Source: JACPYG01 sp038063015 (lineage in GTDB: Bacteria > Patescibacteriota > Minisyncoccia > Minisyncoccales > Staskawiczbacteraceae). Taken from it: 22,061 nucleotides of DNA. The notes beneath the pieces are model-generated. The model was not told the DNA's origin, did not search any database, and worked only from the letters and a program-made list of their open reading frames with translations. The first letter of the stretch is position 1, and each line of letters begins with the position of its first letter. The stretch spans positions 1 to 22,061 of the forward strand of contig JBBTVX010000013.1 in assembly GCA_038063015.1 (NCBI GenBank), in the 5' to 3' direction. Positions 6,997 to 14,196 of the stretch are shown piece after piece. Both the position numbers and the translations under genes were made by a program.

Positions 6997-7422
6997 TTAC
7001 GATAGCTTTACTCCGATTTTGTTTTTTTCTGATTTGGGAATTTTAATAGTTAAAAGGCCTTTGTCCATTTGAGCCGAAGCGTCTTCAACTTTTATGTTTT
7101 CCGGCAAGACAATTTTTCTGGAAAACGGACCCCAATAACATTCCTGGTAAAAATACTTTTTTTCCGGGTCTAAATGAGGGTCTTGCCTATTGCCCTTTAT
7201 AACCATCATCTCTTTTTCAACAGAAATATCAATATCTTTTATTTGTATTCCGGCGATAGCCGCCAAAACCACAAAATTTGAGTCAGTTTCAAAAACATCA
7301 ACAACCAACTCTCCCTCCGGGTCAAAAATTCCGTTTTCTGAATTTTCCGGAGATTCTTTTTTTCCTTGCCCTTCCGTAGCTTTAGCGGAGGAGGGTTCTT
7401 TGATTTTTAGTTTGTTTGCCAT
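6997..7422 (-). CDS. Hsp20 family small heat-shock protein
   Basis: The 141-residue protein carries an alpha-crystallin domain at about residues 36-135. It has strand motifs VVDVFETDSNFVVLAAIAG, MMVIKGNR, and the A-x3-GLLTIKIPK end that matches the family's conserved A-x-x-x-G-L-L motif. Small heat-shock proteins hold unfolding proteins as oligomers without ATP. The N-terminus is short and unusual: residues about 10-18 (SSAKATEG) are encoded by a dispersed palindrome at 7369-7395. It is the last gene of the minus-strand valS-prsW-hsp20 run and abuts the bidirectional terminator. An AT-only 38-bp gap separates it from prsW. Confidence 0.9.
   Translation of the reverse strand: MANKLKIKEPSSAKATEGQGKKESPENSENGIFDPEGELVVDVFETDSNFVVLAAIAGIQIKDIDISVEKEMMVIKGNRQDPHLDPEKKYFYQECYWGPFSRKIVLPENIKVEDASAQMDKGLLTIKIPKSEKNKIGVKLS
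7369..7395. repeat. Repeat-derived N-terminal segment in hsp20
   Basis: The plus-strand segment from CCCTTCCG to CGGAGGAGGG is an imperfect palindrome (TCCG/CGGA core with the nested GCTAAAGC on the minus strand). It is read in frame on the minus strand as PSSAKATEG. In form it matches the short palindromes in tsaD and gyrA. Confidence 0.5.
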
Positions 7423-7460
7423 ATTATTTTAATTTATTAAAAATTTTATTAAAATAAAAA

Positions 7461-8186
7461 TTAAATTTTACCAACGCTTTTCATGCTCTTTACTCTATTA
7501 AAAGCCCAAATCATAAAAATAGCAAGTCCTGTTAATATAATTATAGGAATAGAAAGTTGCAGGATTCCTTTAAATGTCATTATAGAAAAATTATAAAGTC
7601 CATGCGCAATGGCGGCTACTGACAGTCCTGCTAAAAACAGTCGTGTTTTGTTTTTGGTTTCGTAAAAAGACAGAGCTAAAAAATATCCCAATGTTCCAGA
7701 AGCAAGGGTGTGTAAAAATGTGGCTCCTATAAAACGAACAAAGCTTATAATAATGGTGTTGTTTAAAACCTGGTTGAAAGAAAGATTGTTTGCCGGAGAA
7801 AAAAGATAAAGAATATTTTCCAAAGCGGCAAAACCCAAAGCAGAAATAATCATATAAAGCATTATATCTAACGGTTCGTCTAAATTGCAGTCATTAAACA
7901 CTTTTCCCCTAACAACCAGATATTTAAAAAATTCTTCAGTAAGAGCGATAACCACAAACCAATATAAAAGAGAAACAACAAAAGTCGGCAGATTAAGTTC
8001 GGCCAACAAAGCGGAAAGTCCAAGCTGTGCAAGAAAGACGGGCAAAGTAATAAAAGCCCCCCAAAGAAAAACTTTTAAAACCATTAGTTTCGGTTCAGGG
8101 TGAACATCTTTTCTTAGATAATAAGAGAGCCAGACCAAAGCTGGCAAAATTCCAAAAAAAATATAAAGTATAATTTTATAATCCAT
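7461..8186 (-). CDS. prsW: PrsW-family intramembrane metalloprotease
   Basis: The 241-residue polytopic protein has about eight hydrophobic segments. The family motifs are visible: EExxK as TEEFFKYLVVRG (about residues 83-94), FxxxEN as FAALENILYLF (about 119), and histidines in FLHTLASG and AHGLYNF. PrsW in Bacillus subtilis cleaves the anti-sigma factor RsiW in the membrane; related enzymes have other, mostly unknown, substrates. The start is 1-2 nt after the valS stop, so it is likely translated from the same message. No sigma/anti-sigma pair is in the window, so the target is unknown. Confidence 0.85.
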   Translation of the reverse strand: MDYKIILYIFFGILPALVWLSYYLRKDVHPEPKLMVLKVFLWGAFITLPVFLAQLGLSALLAELNLPTFVVSLLYWFVVIALTEEFFKYLVVRGKVFNDCNLDEPLDIMLYMIISALGFAALENILYLFSPANNLSFNQVLNNTIIISFVRFIGATFLHTLASGTLGYFLALSFYETKNKTRLFLAGLSVAAIAHGLYNFSIMTFKGILQLSIPIIILTGLAIFMIWAFNRVKSMKSVGKI

Positions 8187-8187
8187 T

Positions 8188-10371
8188 TTAATTTTTTGTT
8201 GGCCATTCTTCTATCATTATACACTCTTTTTTATTTTTCAGAGGCAATTGCTGGTAAATTTCTTCTGTTATAAACGGCATAAAAGGATGAAGCAGTTTTA
8301 GATTTATTATTAAAATTTTTAAAAGCAGATATTGGGCGGATTGTTTTTCTTTTTCATTTTGACTATTAAGGCGTTTTTTATTTTCTTCAATTATTTTGTC
8401 GCAAAAAGTATGCCAAAAATAATGGTAAACTTTTTCAGCCGCAGAATAAAGTTTAAAATTATCCATTAATTTTGTCGCTTCTGCCGATAGCTTATTTAGA
8501 TCTTTTAAAATTTTTTTATCTTCTTTGGTTAAAATAGGTTTTTTACCGGACTTATAGCCGTCCAAATTCATTAAAACAAATCGCGAGGCGTTCCATATTT
8601 TTGTGGCAAAATTCCTGTAAGCTTTGAATTTTTCCATAGACACCCTGCTATCATTTCCCACGCTTGTACCGACAATCATTGCCATGCGGACAGCGTCGGC
8701 GCCATATTGATCAATCATGTCAATCGGATTGATATTATTCCCTAGCGATTTTGATATTTTTCGGTTTTGTTCGTCGCGGACAAGGCCATGCAAATATACA
8801 GTTTTGAAAGGAATTTCGCCCAACAAAAATTGGCTCATCAAAATCATGCGCGCCACCCAGAAAAATAAAATATCATAAGCAGTTTCTAAAACATCATTTG
8901 GAAAATACATTTTTAAATCTTTAGTTTTTTCAGGCCAGCCCAATGTTGAAAACGGCCAAAGCCCCGAGGAAAACCACGTGTCTAGTGTATCTGAGAGCTG
9001 AACATAATTTTCATATTCTTTCCCTGCCGGTTTTGTTTTACTAATTACATATGGCAATTCATCTCCAGACGGCGCCGGATCCGGGGCCCAAACCGGCAGT
9101 CTGTGGCCATACCAGATTTGCCTTGAAATGCTCCAATCTCTTAGATTTTCAACCCAATTGAAGTAAATTTTTTCAAAACGCTTTGGCAGTATTTTAATTT
9201 TGCCGGATTTTACGGATGCAATCATTAATTCTTTTAATGTTTTATTTCTTCCTGGAATTTTTTTATTTACTTTAACAAAAAATTGATGGCGCTTGGGAAT
9301 GGGCTCAATTATGCCTCCGGAGCGCTGCGCCATGGGAATGTTTTGGTCGATAATTTCCTCTTTTTCCAAAAGATTTTTTTCGCGCAAATAATTTACTGTT
9401 ATCTCTCGCGCCTCGGCTGTTTTTTTGCCAGCAACCAATGGCCCTGCGCTTTCAGTCATCCGACCATATTCATTAATAACCTGATGGCTTGGTAAATTAT
9501 GGCGAATGGCCATTTCCGCGTCAATTTTGCTATGCGCCGGCGTAACCCCCAAAGCTCCAGTTCCAAAATTTTTGTCAACCGAAGGGTCGCCAATGATTTT
9601 AATTATTAATTTTTTTCCTAAAAATTCAGCATCAAAAATTTTTCCAATGAGGTTTTTATAGCGTTCATCTTTTGGATTTACTGCCACGGCGCTGTCGCCG
9701 AATTTAGTTTCGGGCCTTGTGGTAGAAATTGATATTGGAAAATTTTTGTCATAATGGAAAGTATATAGCTTCGCTTTTCCCGCTTCGTATTCAATTTCAT
9801 CGTCATTTACCACGGTTTGTCCTTTTACATCCCAATTGATTATTGTGTAAAGGCCCCTACCCATTTCAATAATTCCTTTTTCATGCATTTTAATAAATGC
9901 CTCCTGCACAGCATTATTGTGGTTTTCGTCCAAAGTGTATTTTAATCTTGACCAGTCTAATGAAGCGCCCATTGCGCGCATTTGTTTTAAAATTAAACCT
10001 TGATTCTGTAACGCAAATTCGTTTACGAGTTTTATAAATTCACCCCGATTATCTGCATAATCGCCGCGCGATATTTTTTTATCTTTTAAGAACTTTGTTT
10101 CAGTTGCAATTGAGGCGTGATCGGTTCCGGGTATCCATAAAGTTTTTTTGCCTCGCATTCTTTGGTAGCGGATTATTGTGTCTTCAATCGCCAACATTAA
10201 GGTCGAGCCCATATGAAGAACGCCTGTTACATTTGGAGGTGGCAAAACCATTGAAAAAGGTTTTTTGTGGCGCTTGGGCAAATTGTCGGGATTAAAAAAT
10301 CCGGACTTTTCCCAAAGCCGGTAAATTTTGTCCTCAACTTCTTTTGCGTTATATTGCGTTGGCAATTCCAT
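8188..10371 (-). CDS. valS: Valyl-tRNA synthetase, compact form
   Basis: The product is 727 residues from ATG 10371 (MELPTQYNAKEVEDKIYRLW, the usual ValRS opening). A TTG at 10389 would add six residues but is less likely. Visible motifs are PPPNVTGVLHMGS (the HIGH region), an editing domain with TTRPETKFGDSAVAV and DPSVDKNFGTGALGVTPAHS, the CP segment DTWFSSGLWPFSTLGWP, and KISKS in NRKISKSLGNNINP. A shortened anticodon-binding domain follows (HPFMPFITEEIYQQLP). E. coli ValRS has 951 residues; the C-terminal coiled-coil arm is missing here, as is common in reduced genomes. The fourth HIGH position is Ser rather than His. It charges tRNA-Val and clears mischarged Thr. Confidence 0.95.
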   Translation of the reverse strand: MELPTQYNAKEVEDKIYRLWEKSGFFNPDNLPKRHKKPFSMVLPPPNVTGVLHMGSTLMLAIEDTIIRYQRMRGKKTLWIPGTDHASIATETKFLKDKKISRGDYADNRGEFIKLVNEFALQNQGLILKQMRAMGASLDWSRLKYTLDENHNNAVQEAFIKMHEKGIIEMGRGLYTIINWDVKGQTVVNDDEIEYEAGKAKLYTFHYDKNFPISISTTRPETKFGDSAVAVNPKDERYKNLIGKIFDAEFLGKKLIIKIIGDPSVDKNFGTGALGVTPAHSKIDAEMAIRHNLPSHQVINEYGRMTESAGPLVAGKKTAEAREITVNYLREKNLLEKEEIIDQNIPMAQRSGGIIEPIPKRHQFFVKVNKKIPGRNKTLKELMIASVKSGKIKILPKRFEKIYFNWVENLRDWSISRQIWYGHRLPVWAPDPAPSGDELPYVISKTKPAGKEYENYVQLSDTLDTWFSSGLWPFSTLGWPEKTKDLKMYFPNDVLETAYDILFFWVARMILMSQFLLGEIPFKTVYLHGLVRDEQNRKISKSLGNNINPIDMIDQYGADAVRMAMIVGTSVGNDSRVSMEKFKAYRNFATKIWNASRFVLMNLDGYKSGKKPILTKEDKKILKDLNKLSAEATKLMDNFKLYSAAEKVYHYFWHTFCDKIIEENKKRLNSQNEKEKQSAQYLLLKILIINLKLLHPFMPFITEEIYQQLPLKNKKECIMIEEWPTKN
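9071..9088. repeat. GC-rich palindrome in valS
   Basis: GGC-G-CCGGATCCGG-G-GCC is a near-perfect palindrome around the 10-nt CCGGATCCGG. It is read in frame near residues 429-434 (WAPDPAPSGDEL). Its composition is out of line with neighbouring codons. It may be another in-frame repeat, but no second copy is in this window. Confidence 0.35.
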
Positions 10372-10379
10372 AATGCTTA

Positions 10380-10408
10380 ATTTTATCAAAAATTTTCTTA
10401 CGGGTAAA
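10380..10408 (-). promoter_or_regulatory. Possible promoter for valS-prsW-hsp20
   Basis: On the minus strand TTTACC (10403-10408) and TAAAAT (10380-10385) are 17 bp apart, nine bases before the valS ATG. This would give a very short leader, as expected where Shine-Dalgarno sites are absent. Confidence 0.4.
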
Positions 10409-10410
10409 TA

Positions 10411-10440
10411 TTGACAATATATGCCATAATATGCTATAAT
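10411..10440 (+). promoter_or_regulatory. Near-consensus promoter for the foreign membrane-protein gene
   Basis: TTGACA (10411-10416) and TATAAT (10435-10440) are perfect sigma-70 boxes with an 18-bp spacer, plus an extended -10 TGC. It is one of the strongest promoter matches in the window and lies back to back with the valS promoter. Confidence 0.8.
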
Positions 10441-10501
10441 TATTTATTAGGAAGTTTGGGTGCTTTCCGGCTCACTGACAACTTTTTTGGAGGGCTTTAC
10501 G

Positions 10502-11053
10502 ATGGATTTCTCGTGGACGATTCTGTTGGTCGTGGTTCTGGTCAATTCTTTATGGATGGCGGCAATGTTCGCGACGCAACAGCTCGACAAAAGCCTGCCG
10601 CCGCGAAATTCCGTCATTCCCGGGACCAACCAGAAGTTTTTGTATTTTCAAGATTTCTGGACAATGACATGGGGCGACGCCATTGGCGTCGCCCTGATCA
10701 ACACCGCCTTCGTTCACCTCGCCGTGAACGGATGCCTCGGTGTGGGGCACTGGCTTGTCTTTGCGACCTTGGTGATTGCTTTTTCGCTAGGATTCGCGAA
10801 GATGTGCATGGGCCAAAACCACAAGCCGGATATGGGCTTCCCCGCGACTGGTGAGATCAGTCCGATCGGAATTTTGCACCTGCCGTATTTCGGATTCGGG
10901 ATGGTGGCGGGCGCGTTCTGCATCTCGTTCGTATTCACCGGCGACCTGCGGGGACCAGTTTTCTATGTCGGCTTCGGCGGAGCAGCGTTTTACGCTCTCT
11001 GTTTTGTGGCCGAAGTCAAGTCCGGCAATTTCGATCCGCTCAAAATAATTTGA
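10502..11053 (+). CDS. Polytopic membrane protein of unknown family, compositionally foreign
   Basis: The start is ATG 10502 (MDFSWTILLVVVLVNSLWMA), because GGAGGG at 10488-10493 stands at a normal distance; an upstream start at 10460 ignores this site. The 183-residue product has about five transmembrane helices (near 4-22, 58-76, 80-98, 122-143, 149-170). A polar loop reads CMGQNHKPDMGFPATGE. I recognise no family and no catalytic motif. The gene is clearly richer in G+C than the AT-rich genes on both sides, uses codons such as CTC, GGC and CGG, has a strong RBS unlike its neighbours, and is bounded by its own promoter and terminator. This suggests recent horizontal transfer of a complete unit, or an assembly join. 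Confidence 0.75.
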   Translation: MDFSWTILLVVVLVNSLWMAAMFATQQLDKSLPPRNSVIPGTNQKFLYFQDFWTMTWGDAIGVALINTAFVHLAVNGCLGVGHWLVFATLVIAFSLGFAKMCMGQNHKPDMGFPATGEISPIGILHLPYFGFGMVAGAFCISFVFTGDLRGPVFYVGFGGAAFYALCFVAEVKSGNFDPLKII

Positions 11054-11078
11054 TGCGGGCGTGATGCCGAGATAATTC

Positions 11079-11114
11079 AGTCGTTGATTCTGCAAAGTTT
11101 CAACGACTTTTTTT
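11079..11114 (+). terminator. Rho-independent terminator of the foreign unit
   Basis: AGTCGTTGA (11079-11087) pairs with TCAACGACT (11100-11108) around a 12-nt loop and is followed by TTTTTT. It lies 25 bp after the membrane-protein stop and runs up to the convergent tsaD stop. Confidence 0.85.
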
Positions 11115-12336
11115 ATTTATCTATTCGTAAATTTGATTCCGCCTTGAGTTTTGCGAAGTCCGACCTCGCAATTTTTTTGTTGCGGTGAAAGTAGCCGGCA
11201 ATCGCAGTCATTAAAGCATTGTCGGTTGATAAATTTGTTGGCGGAAAAATTAGACTTAAATTGCTTCGTCGGGTTTTGCCCTCCTCGCAATGACGAGTTA
11301 CAGCAGACTGAAACTGCAAACGGAGTTCGCTGTTTGCTGAAACCCCGCCACCTAAAATTATTGTTTTCGCTTTATAATCTTTACTTGCTTTTATTGTTTT
11401 TTTAATTAAAACATCAATTATCGCTTGCTGAATTTCAGCACACATTTCTATAATATATTCTTTTGATTTCTGAATTTTCACCGGTTGTTTTCTATGATGA
11501 TATAAAACAGCGGTTTTTAAACCAGAAAAAGAAAAATCAAAGTCCTTTGTATTTATCATCGGCCTCGGCAGTTTTGCGGAAGCCCGTCTTCCGCCAGCTA
11601 ATTCGGAAATTATTGGACCGCCGGGGTAGCCAAGTCCTAAAATTTTAGCGCACTTATCAAAACATTCGCCAGCCGCGTCATCTCTAGTTTCGCCAAGTAT
11701 TTTATAGCTGCCAAGCTTGCCCTGAGTTAAGTCGAAGGGTTTTTTCATTAAAATCAATTGGGTATGTCCTCCGGAAACAACTAAACAGACAGCCGGAAAC
11801 CTAATTGGGTGTTGATTTAAAAAGTTAACGAGTATGTGCGATTCGATATGATTAACTGGAATAATAGGGATATCCCAAAAAAAAGAAAGCGCTTTGGCAA
11901 AATTTATTCCAACCCACAAGCAAGGCTCTAACCCCGGTCCTTGCGTTACGGAAATTAAGTCAATCCTTCGGCTCGGCTCAGGACAAGTGTTCGGATTTTC
12001 ATATTTTTTTAAAAAAGAAATTAATTTTTTATAAAGCCCAGGCTCCCTTTTTAAAATTTCATTTATAATTTTAAATTTTGAATTTTCATTTTGAGTTTTG
12101 ATTTTTGGATTTTGATTTAATAGGCCTGCTTTTTCTAGCGCTTTTTCAAGAGCAGAAACAAGGTTTTTTTGATGCTCTCTTTTAGCGAGCATGGGATATA
12201 CTCCGCCATATTTTTTATGAATTTCAATCTGCGAAGAAACAATATTTGAGAGAACTTTAAAATCACCAGTTTTTGAGACCTCTAAAATGGCTACTCCCGT
12301 GTCGTCGCAGGATGTTTCAATAGCTAAAATTATCAT
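11113..12336 (-). CDS. tsaD: tRNA N6-adenosine threonylcarbamoyltransferase, repeat-expanded
   Basis: The 407-residue product is TsaD, which with partner proteins puts the threonylcarbamoyl group on A37 of ANN-decoding tRNAs. The family landmarks are ILAIETSCDDTGVAIL at the N-terminus, the metal-binding HxxxH (VNHIESHILVNF), LVVSGGHTQLIL, GETRDDAAGECFDKCAKILGLGYPGGP, DFSFSGLKTAV and ILGGGVSANSELR. E. coli TsaD has 337 residues. The roughly 70 extra residues lie mainly in segments encoded by short repeats: a NPKIKTQNENSKFKII-like AT-rich stretch (about 75-92), CPEPSRRI (about 118-125), FDLTQGK (about 200-206), RHCEEGKTRRSNLSL (about 349-360) and IARSDFAKLK (about 389-395). In GRRASAKL (about 248-254) a repeat replaces native sequence. 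Catalytic motifs are intact, so the protein is probably functional. Confidence 0.93.
   Translation of the reverse strand: MIILAIETSCDDTGVAILEVSKTGDFKVLSNIVSSQIEIHKKYGGVYPMLAKREHQKNLVSALEKALEKAGLLNQNPKIKTQNENSKFKIINEILKREPGLYKKLISFLKKYENPNTCPEPSRRIDLISVTQGPGLEPCLWVGINFAKALSFFWDIPIIPVNHIESHILVNFLNQHPIRFPAVCLVVSGGHTQLILMKKPFDLTQGKLGSYKILGETRDDAAGECFDKCAKILGLGYPGGPIISELAGGRRASAKLPRPMINTKDFDFSFSGLKTAVLYHHRKQPVKIQKSKEYIIEMCAEIQQAIIDVLIKKTIKASKDYKAKTIILGGGVSANSELRLQFQSAVTRHCEEGKTRRSNLSLIFPPTNLSTDNALMTAIAGYFHRNKKIARSDFAKLKAESNLRIDK
11151..11171. repeat. In-frame palindrome, tsaD C-terminus
   Basis: TTGCGA-A-GTCCGAC-C-TCGCAA forms a near-perfect hairpin. On the minus strand it encodes part of IARSDFAK, about 12 codons before the stop. 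Confidence 0.55.
11260..11291. repeat. In-frame repeat of the 'RHCEE..' type in tsaD
   Basis: The ends ATTGC / GCAAT and an internal GGG/CCC pairing define a 32-bp palindromic unit. Its minus-strand translation RHCEEGKTRRSNLSL resembles the RHCEERSD-type peptide often seen when a widespread bacterial palindromic repeat is translated. It splits the region after GGGVSANSELRLQFQ. Confidence 0.65.
11576..11594. repeat. In-frame palindrome in tsaD
   Basis: GCGGAAG (11576-11582) and CTTCCGC (11588-11594) form a perfect 7-bp stem with a 5-nt loop. It encodes RRASAKL just before PRPM, replacing the usual linker before the FSGLKT motif. Confidence 0.55.
11720..11739. repeat. In-frame palindrome in tsaD
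   Basis: CCCTGAGTTAAGTCGAAGGG has a CCCT/AGGG stem and a TTAA centre. It encodes PFDLTQGK in the segment after LVVSGGHTQLILMKK. It is of the CCTGAG..CGAAGG type also seen at 11964-11983. Confidence 0.55.
11964..11983. repeat. In-frame palindrome in tsaD
   Basis: TCCTTCGGCTCGGCTCAGGA is an imperfect palindrome with TCCT/AGGA ends. It encodes PEPSRRI just before the DLISVTQGPG motif and belongs to the same CCTGAG..GAAGGA family as 11720-11739. Confidence 0.55.
12056..12123. repeat. AT-rich repeat-like stretch inside tsaD
   Basis: A tract of AAATC/CAAAA-type units on the minus strand encodes NQNPKIKTQNENSKFKIINE. TsaD proteins have no such segment, and the tract resembles the spacer at 1966-2012. 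It may be an in-frame insertion. Confidence 0.4.
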
Positions 12337-12345
12337 AGTTAACTA

Positions 12346-12521
12346 CCTTGAATTACGAAATGATTTTTAGCTATTTATTAGGGAATTTCGCCTCTGGCGA
12401 AGGAAAAGTTTTAAAATGCAGCTATGCTTACATTTTAAAACTTTTACGCAGTCAGGGGTAAAATTAGCAATAAATAGCAAAAACTTATATTTTAAACGGT
12501 CATTTCATAATTCAAGGTAAT
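12346..12521. mobile_element. MITE-like long imperfect palindrome, 176 bp
   Basis: Nested inverted arms span the gap between tsaD and tRNA-Glu. The outermost 20 bp (12346-12365 and 12502-12521, TACCTTGAATTACGAAATGA) match at 19 of 20. The next arm, TTTTTAGCTATTTATT (12366-12381), pairs with 12471-12485. The central stem AAAAGTTTTAAAATG (12406-12420) pairs perfectly with 12433-12447. A side hairpin, TTCGCC-TCT-GGCGAA (12389-12403), lies in the left arm. The right arm has about 16 extra bases (12486-12501). Taking CCTTGAA as the end leaves TA on each side, compatible with a TA target duplication as in IS630/Tc1-type MITEs. It contains no ORF. A structured RNA is the alternative. Confidence 0.65.
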
Positions 12522-12581
12522 AATACATTAAAATTTGCTTTTTTTCAATTTTTAGGATAATATTGAAATAAATTTAGATGA

Positions 12582-12656
12582 GGCCCCATCGTCTAGCCTG
12601 GTCTAGGACGCGAGCTTTTCAAGCTCTAAACCCGGGTTCAAATCCCGGTGGGGCCA
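12582..12656 (+). tRNA. tRNA-Glu (anticodon TTC)
   Basis: The acceptor GGCCCCA (12582-12588) pairs with TGGGGCC (12649-12655), with discriminator A at 12656 and no encoded CCA. The D-arm is GTCTAGCCTGGTCTAGGAC and the anticodon loop TTTTCAA gives TTC. The T-arm reads CCGGGTTCAAATCCCGG. The 27-43 pair of the anticodon stem is a mismatch. The next base pair of interest is the glycosyltransferase ATG at 12658. A -10-like GATAAT (12556-12561) lies upstream. Confidence 0.93.
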
Positions 12657-12657
12657 C

Positions 12658-14193
12658 ATGGATAAAAAAGATTATTTAGATATTTCAAAAGCATCAGATA
12701 TCCAGGATTTAAAAGAAAGAAGATTATATCGTTTTTTTGAAACTCTTCCTGGTTTAATCAGTTTAGGGACCCTTTTAGGAGTCCTTGTTTTGTCTTGGTT
12801 GTTTCCAATTCAGATAGCAATTTTTATAATTTGTTTTTGTTTTTATTATTTATTCAGAATTGTTTATTTTTCTATACATCAAGTAGCTGGCTATTTTAAA
12901 GTAAAAAAGCACCTTTCAATAGATTGGATGCAGAAATTAAAAAAGATTAAAAATAAAAATTGGAGAGACATTTATCATGTGATAATTTTGCCAACCTATA
13001 AAGAGACCCCTAAAATTATAAAAGAAAGTTTGGAATCCTTAATAAATTCAGATTATCCAAAAGAAAAAATAATTATTGTTTTAGCCATAGAAGAAAGAGC
13101 GGGAAGAGAGGCAAAGAAAATAGCAGATTCCATTGAAAAAGAATATGCAAGCAAATTTTTTAAATTTTTAATAACGATTCATCCGGATAATATTAAAAAT
13201 GAGCTGGCTGGCAAAGGGTCTAATGTCGCCTATGCCGGCAAAATAGTTAAAGAAAAAATAATTGATGTTTTAAAAATTCCTTACGAAAATATCTTGATTT
13301 CCAGCTTTGATATTGATACCAAGGTTTATCCTCAATATTTCTCTTGTTTGACCTGGTATTATTTAACAGAAAAAAATCCGCAAAGGGCCAGTTATCAGCC
13401 AATTCCAGTTTACAATAATAATATTTGGTCGGCTTCGGCTTTTACTCGCGTTGTCTCTACTTCAAATACCTTTTGGCAGATGATACAACAGGAAAGGTCA
13501 GAAAAACTTACGACATATTCTTCGCATGCCATTCCAGCCAAGGTCTTTTTTGAAGTGGGATATCCAGTAAACGTGGTTTCAGATGATTCTAGAATTTTTT
13601 GGAGGGCTTATTTCTATTATGACGGCGATTACAGGGTGGTCCCCATTTATTATTTAGTTTCAATGGACGCAGTAATGTCCGACGGCTTCTGGAAAACAGC
13701 AATTAATCAATACAAACAACAGAAACGTTGGGCCTGGGGATGCAACGAAATTCCTTATATGTTTTACGGTTTTTCAAAAAATGATAAAATATCATTTTCA
13801 CATAAGATTTCTCATTTATATACAATTATTGATGGTTTTTGGTCTTGGGCGACAGCAGCTCTTTTGCTTTTCGCCTTGGGCTGGTTGCCAATATTGTTAG
13901 GCGGGAAAAATTTTAACCTTACGGTTTTATCTTTTAATTTACCGATTTTGACAAGCAGAATTATGACAGTTTCTTTATTCGGTATGATAATATCCGCTAT
14001 TTTAAGCACAATGCTTTTGCCGCCATTACCCAAAGGAACGAGCCAGTTTAAAAAAATATCCATTTTTTTACAATGGATATTTTTGCCAGTTACTTTGATT
14101 GCATTCGGCGCTTTCCCGGCGTTAGACGCCCAAATTCGGCTAATGTTCGGCAGATATATGGGCTTTTGGGTCACTGAAAAAGTGCGCAGATAA
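12658..14193 (+). CDS. Membrane-bound family 2 glycosyltransferase (cellulose-synthase-like)
   Basis: The 511-residue protein has two N-terminal membrane helices (about 34-80), a cytoplasmic GT-A domain and about three or four C-terminal helices (about 385-500). GT2 motifs are present: VIILPTYKETPKIIKESLES at the start of the domain, DxD in SSFDIDTKVYPQYF, the acceptor/base region VVSDDSRIFWRAY, and Q-x-x-RW as QQKRWAWGCNE. Such processive-type enzymes move sugars from nucleotide donors to a growing polymer or lipid at the membrane; the product is unknown. The ATG lies two bases past the tRNA-Glu discriminator, so the message is either co-transcribed with the tRNA or released by tRNA 3' processing almost leaderless. 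There is no other plausible start nearby. Confidence 0.9.
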   Translation: MDKKDYLDISKASDIQDLKERRLYRFFETLPGLISLGTLLGVLVLSWLFPIQIAIFIICFCFYYLFRIVYFSIHQVAGYFKVKKHLSIDWMQKLKKIKNKNWRDIYHVIILPTYKETPKIIKESLESLINSDYPKEKIIIVLAIEERAGREAKKIADSIEKEYASKFFKFLITIHPDNIKNELAGKGSNVAYAGKIVKEKIIDVLKIPYENILISSFDIDTKVYPQYFSCLTWYYLTEKNPQRASYQPIPVYNNNIWSASAFTRVVSTSNTFWQMIQQERSEKLTTYSSHAIPAKVFFEVGYPVNVVSDDSRIFWRAYFYYDGDYRVVPIYYLVSMDAVMSDGFWKTAINQYKQQKRWAWGCNEIPYMFYGFSKNDKISFSHKISHLYTIIDGFWSWATAALLLFALGWLPILLGGKNFNLTVLSFNLPILTSRIMTVSLFGMIISAILSTMLLPPLPKGTSQFKKISIFLQWIFLPVTLIAFGAFPALDAQIRLMFGRYMGFWVTEKVRR

Positions 14194-14196
14194 AAT

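Noticed and set aside
10550..11095. Several frames on both strands over the GC-rich gene
   Set aside because: High G+C lowers stop-codon frequency, so shadow frames are expected. Only the 10502-11053 frame has a ribosome site and coherent transmembrane helices.
12337..12581. Rho-independent terminator as the only role of the long hairpin
   Set aside because: The arms are far longer than terminators, multiple nested stems are present and no T-tract follows; transcription of tsaD also runs away from it.
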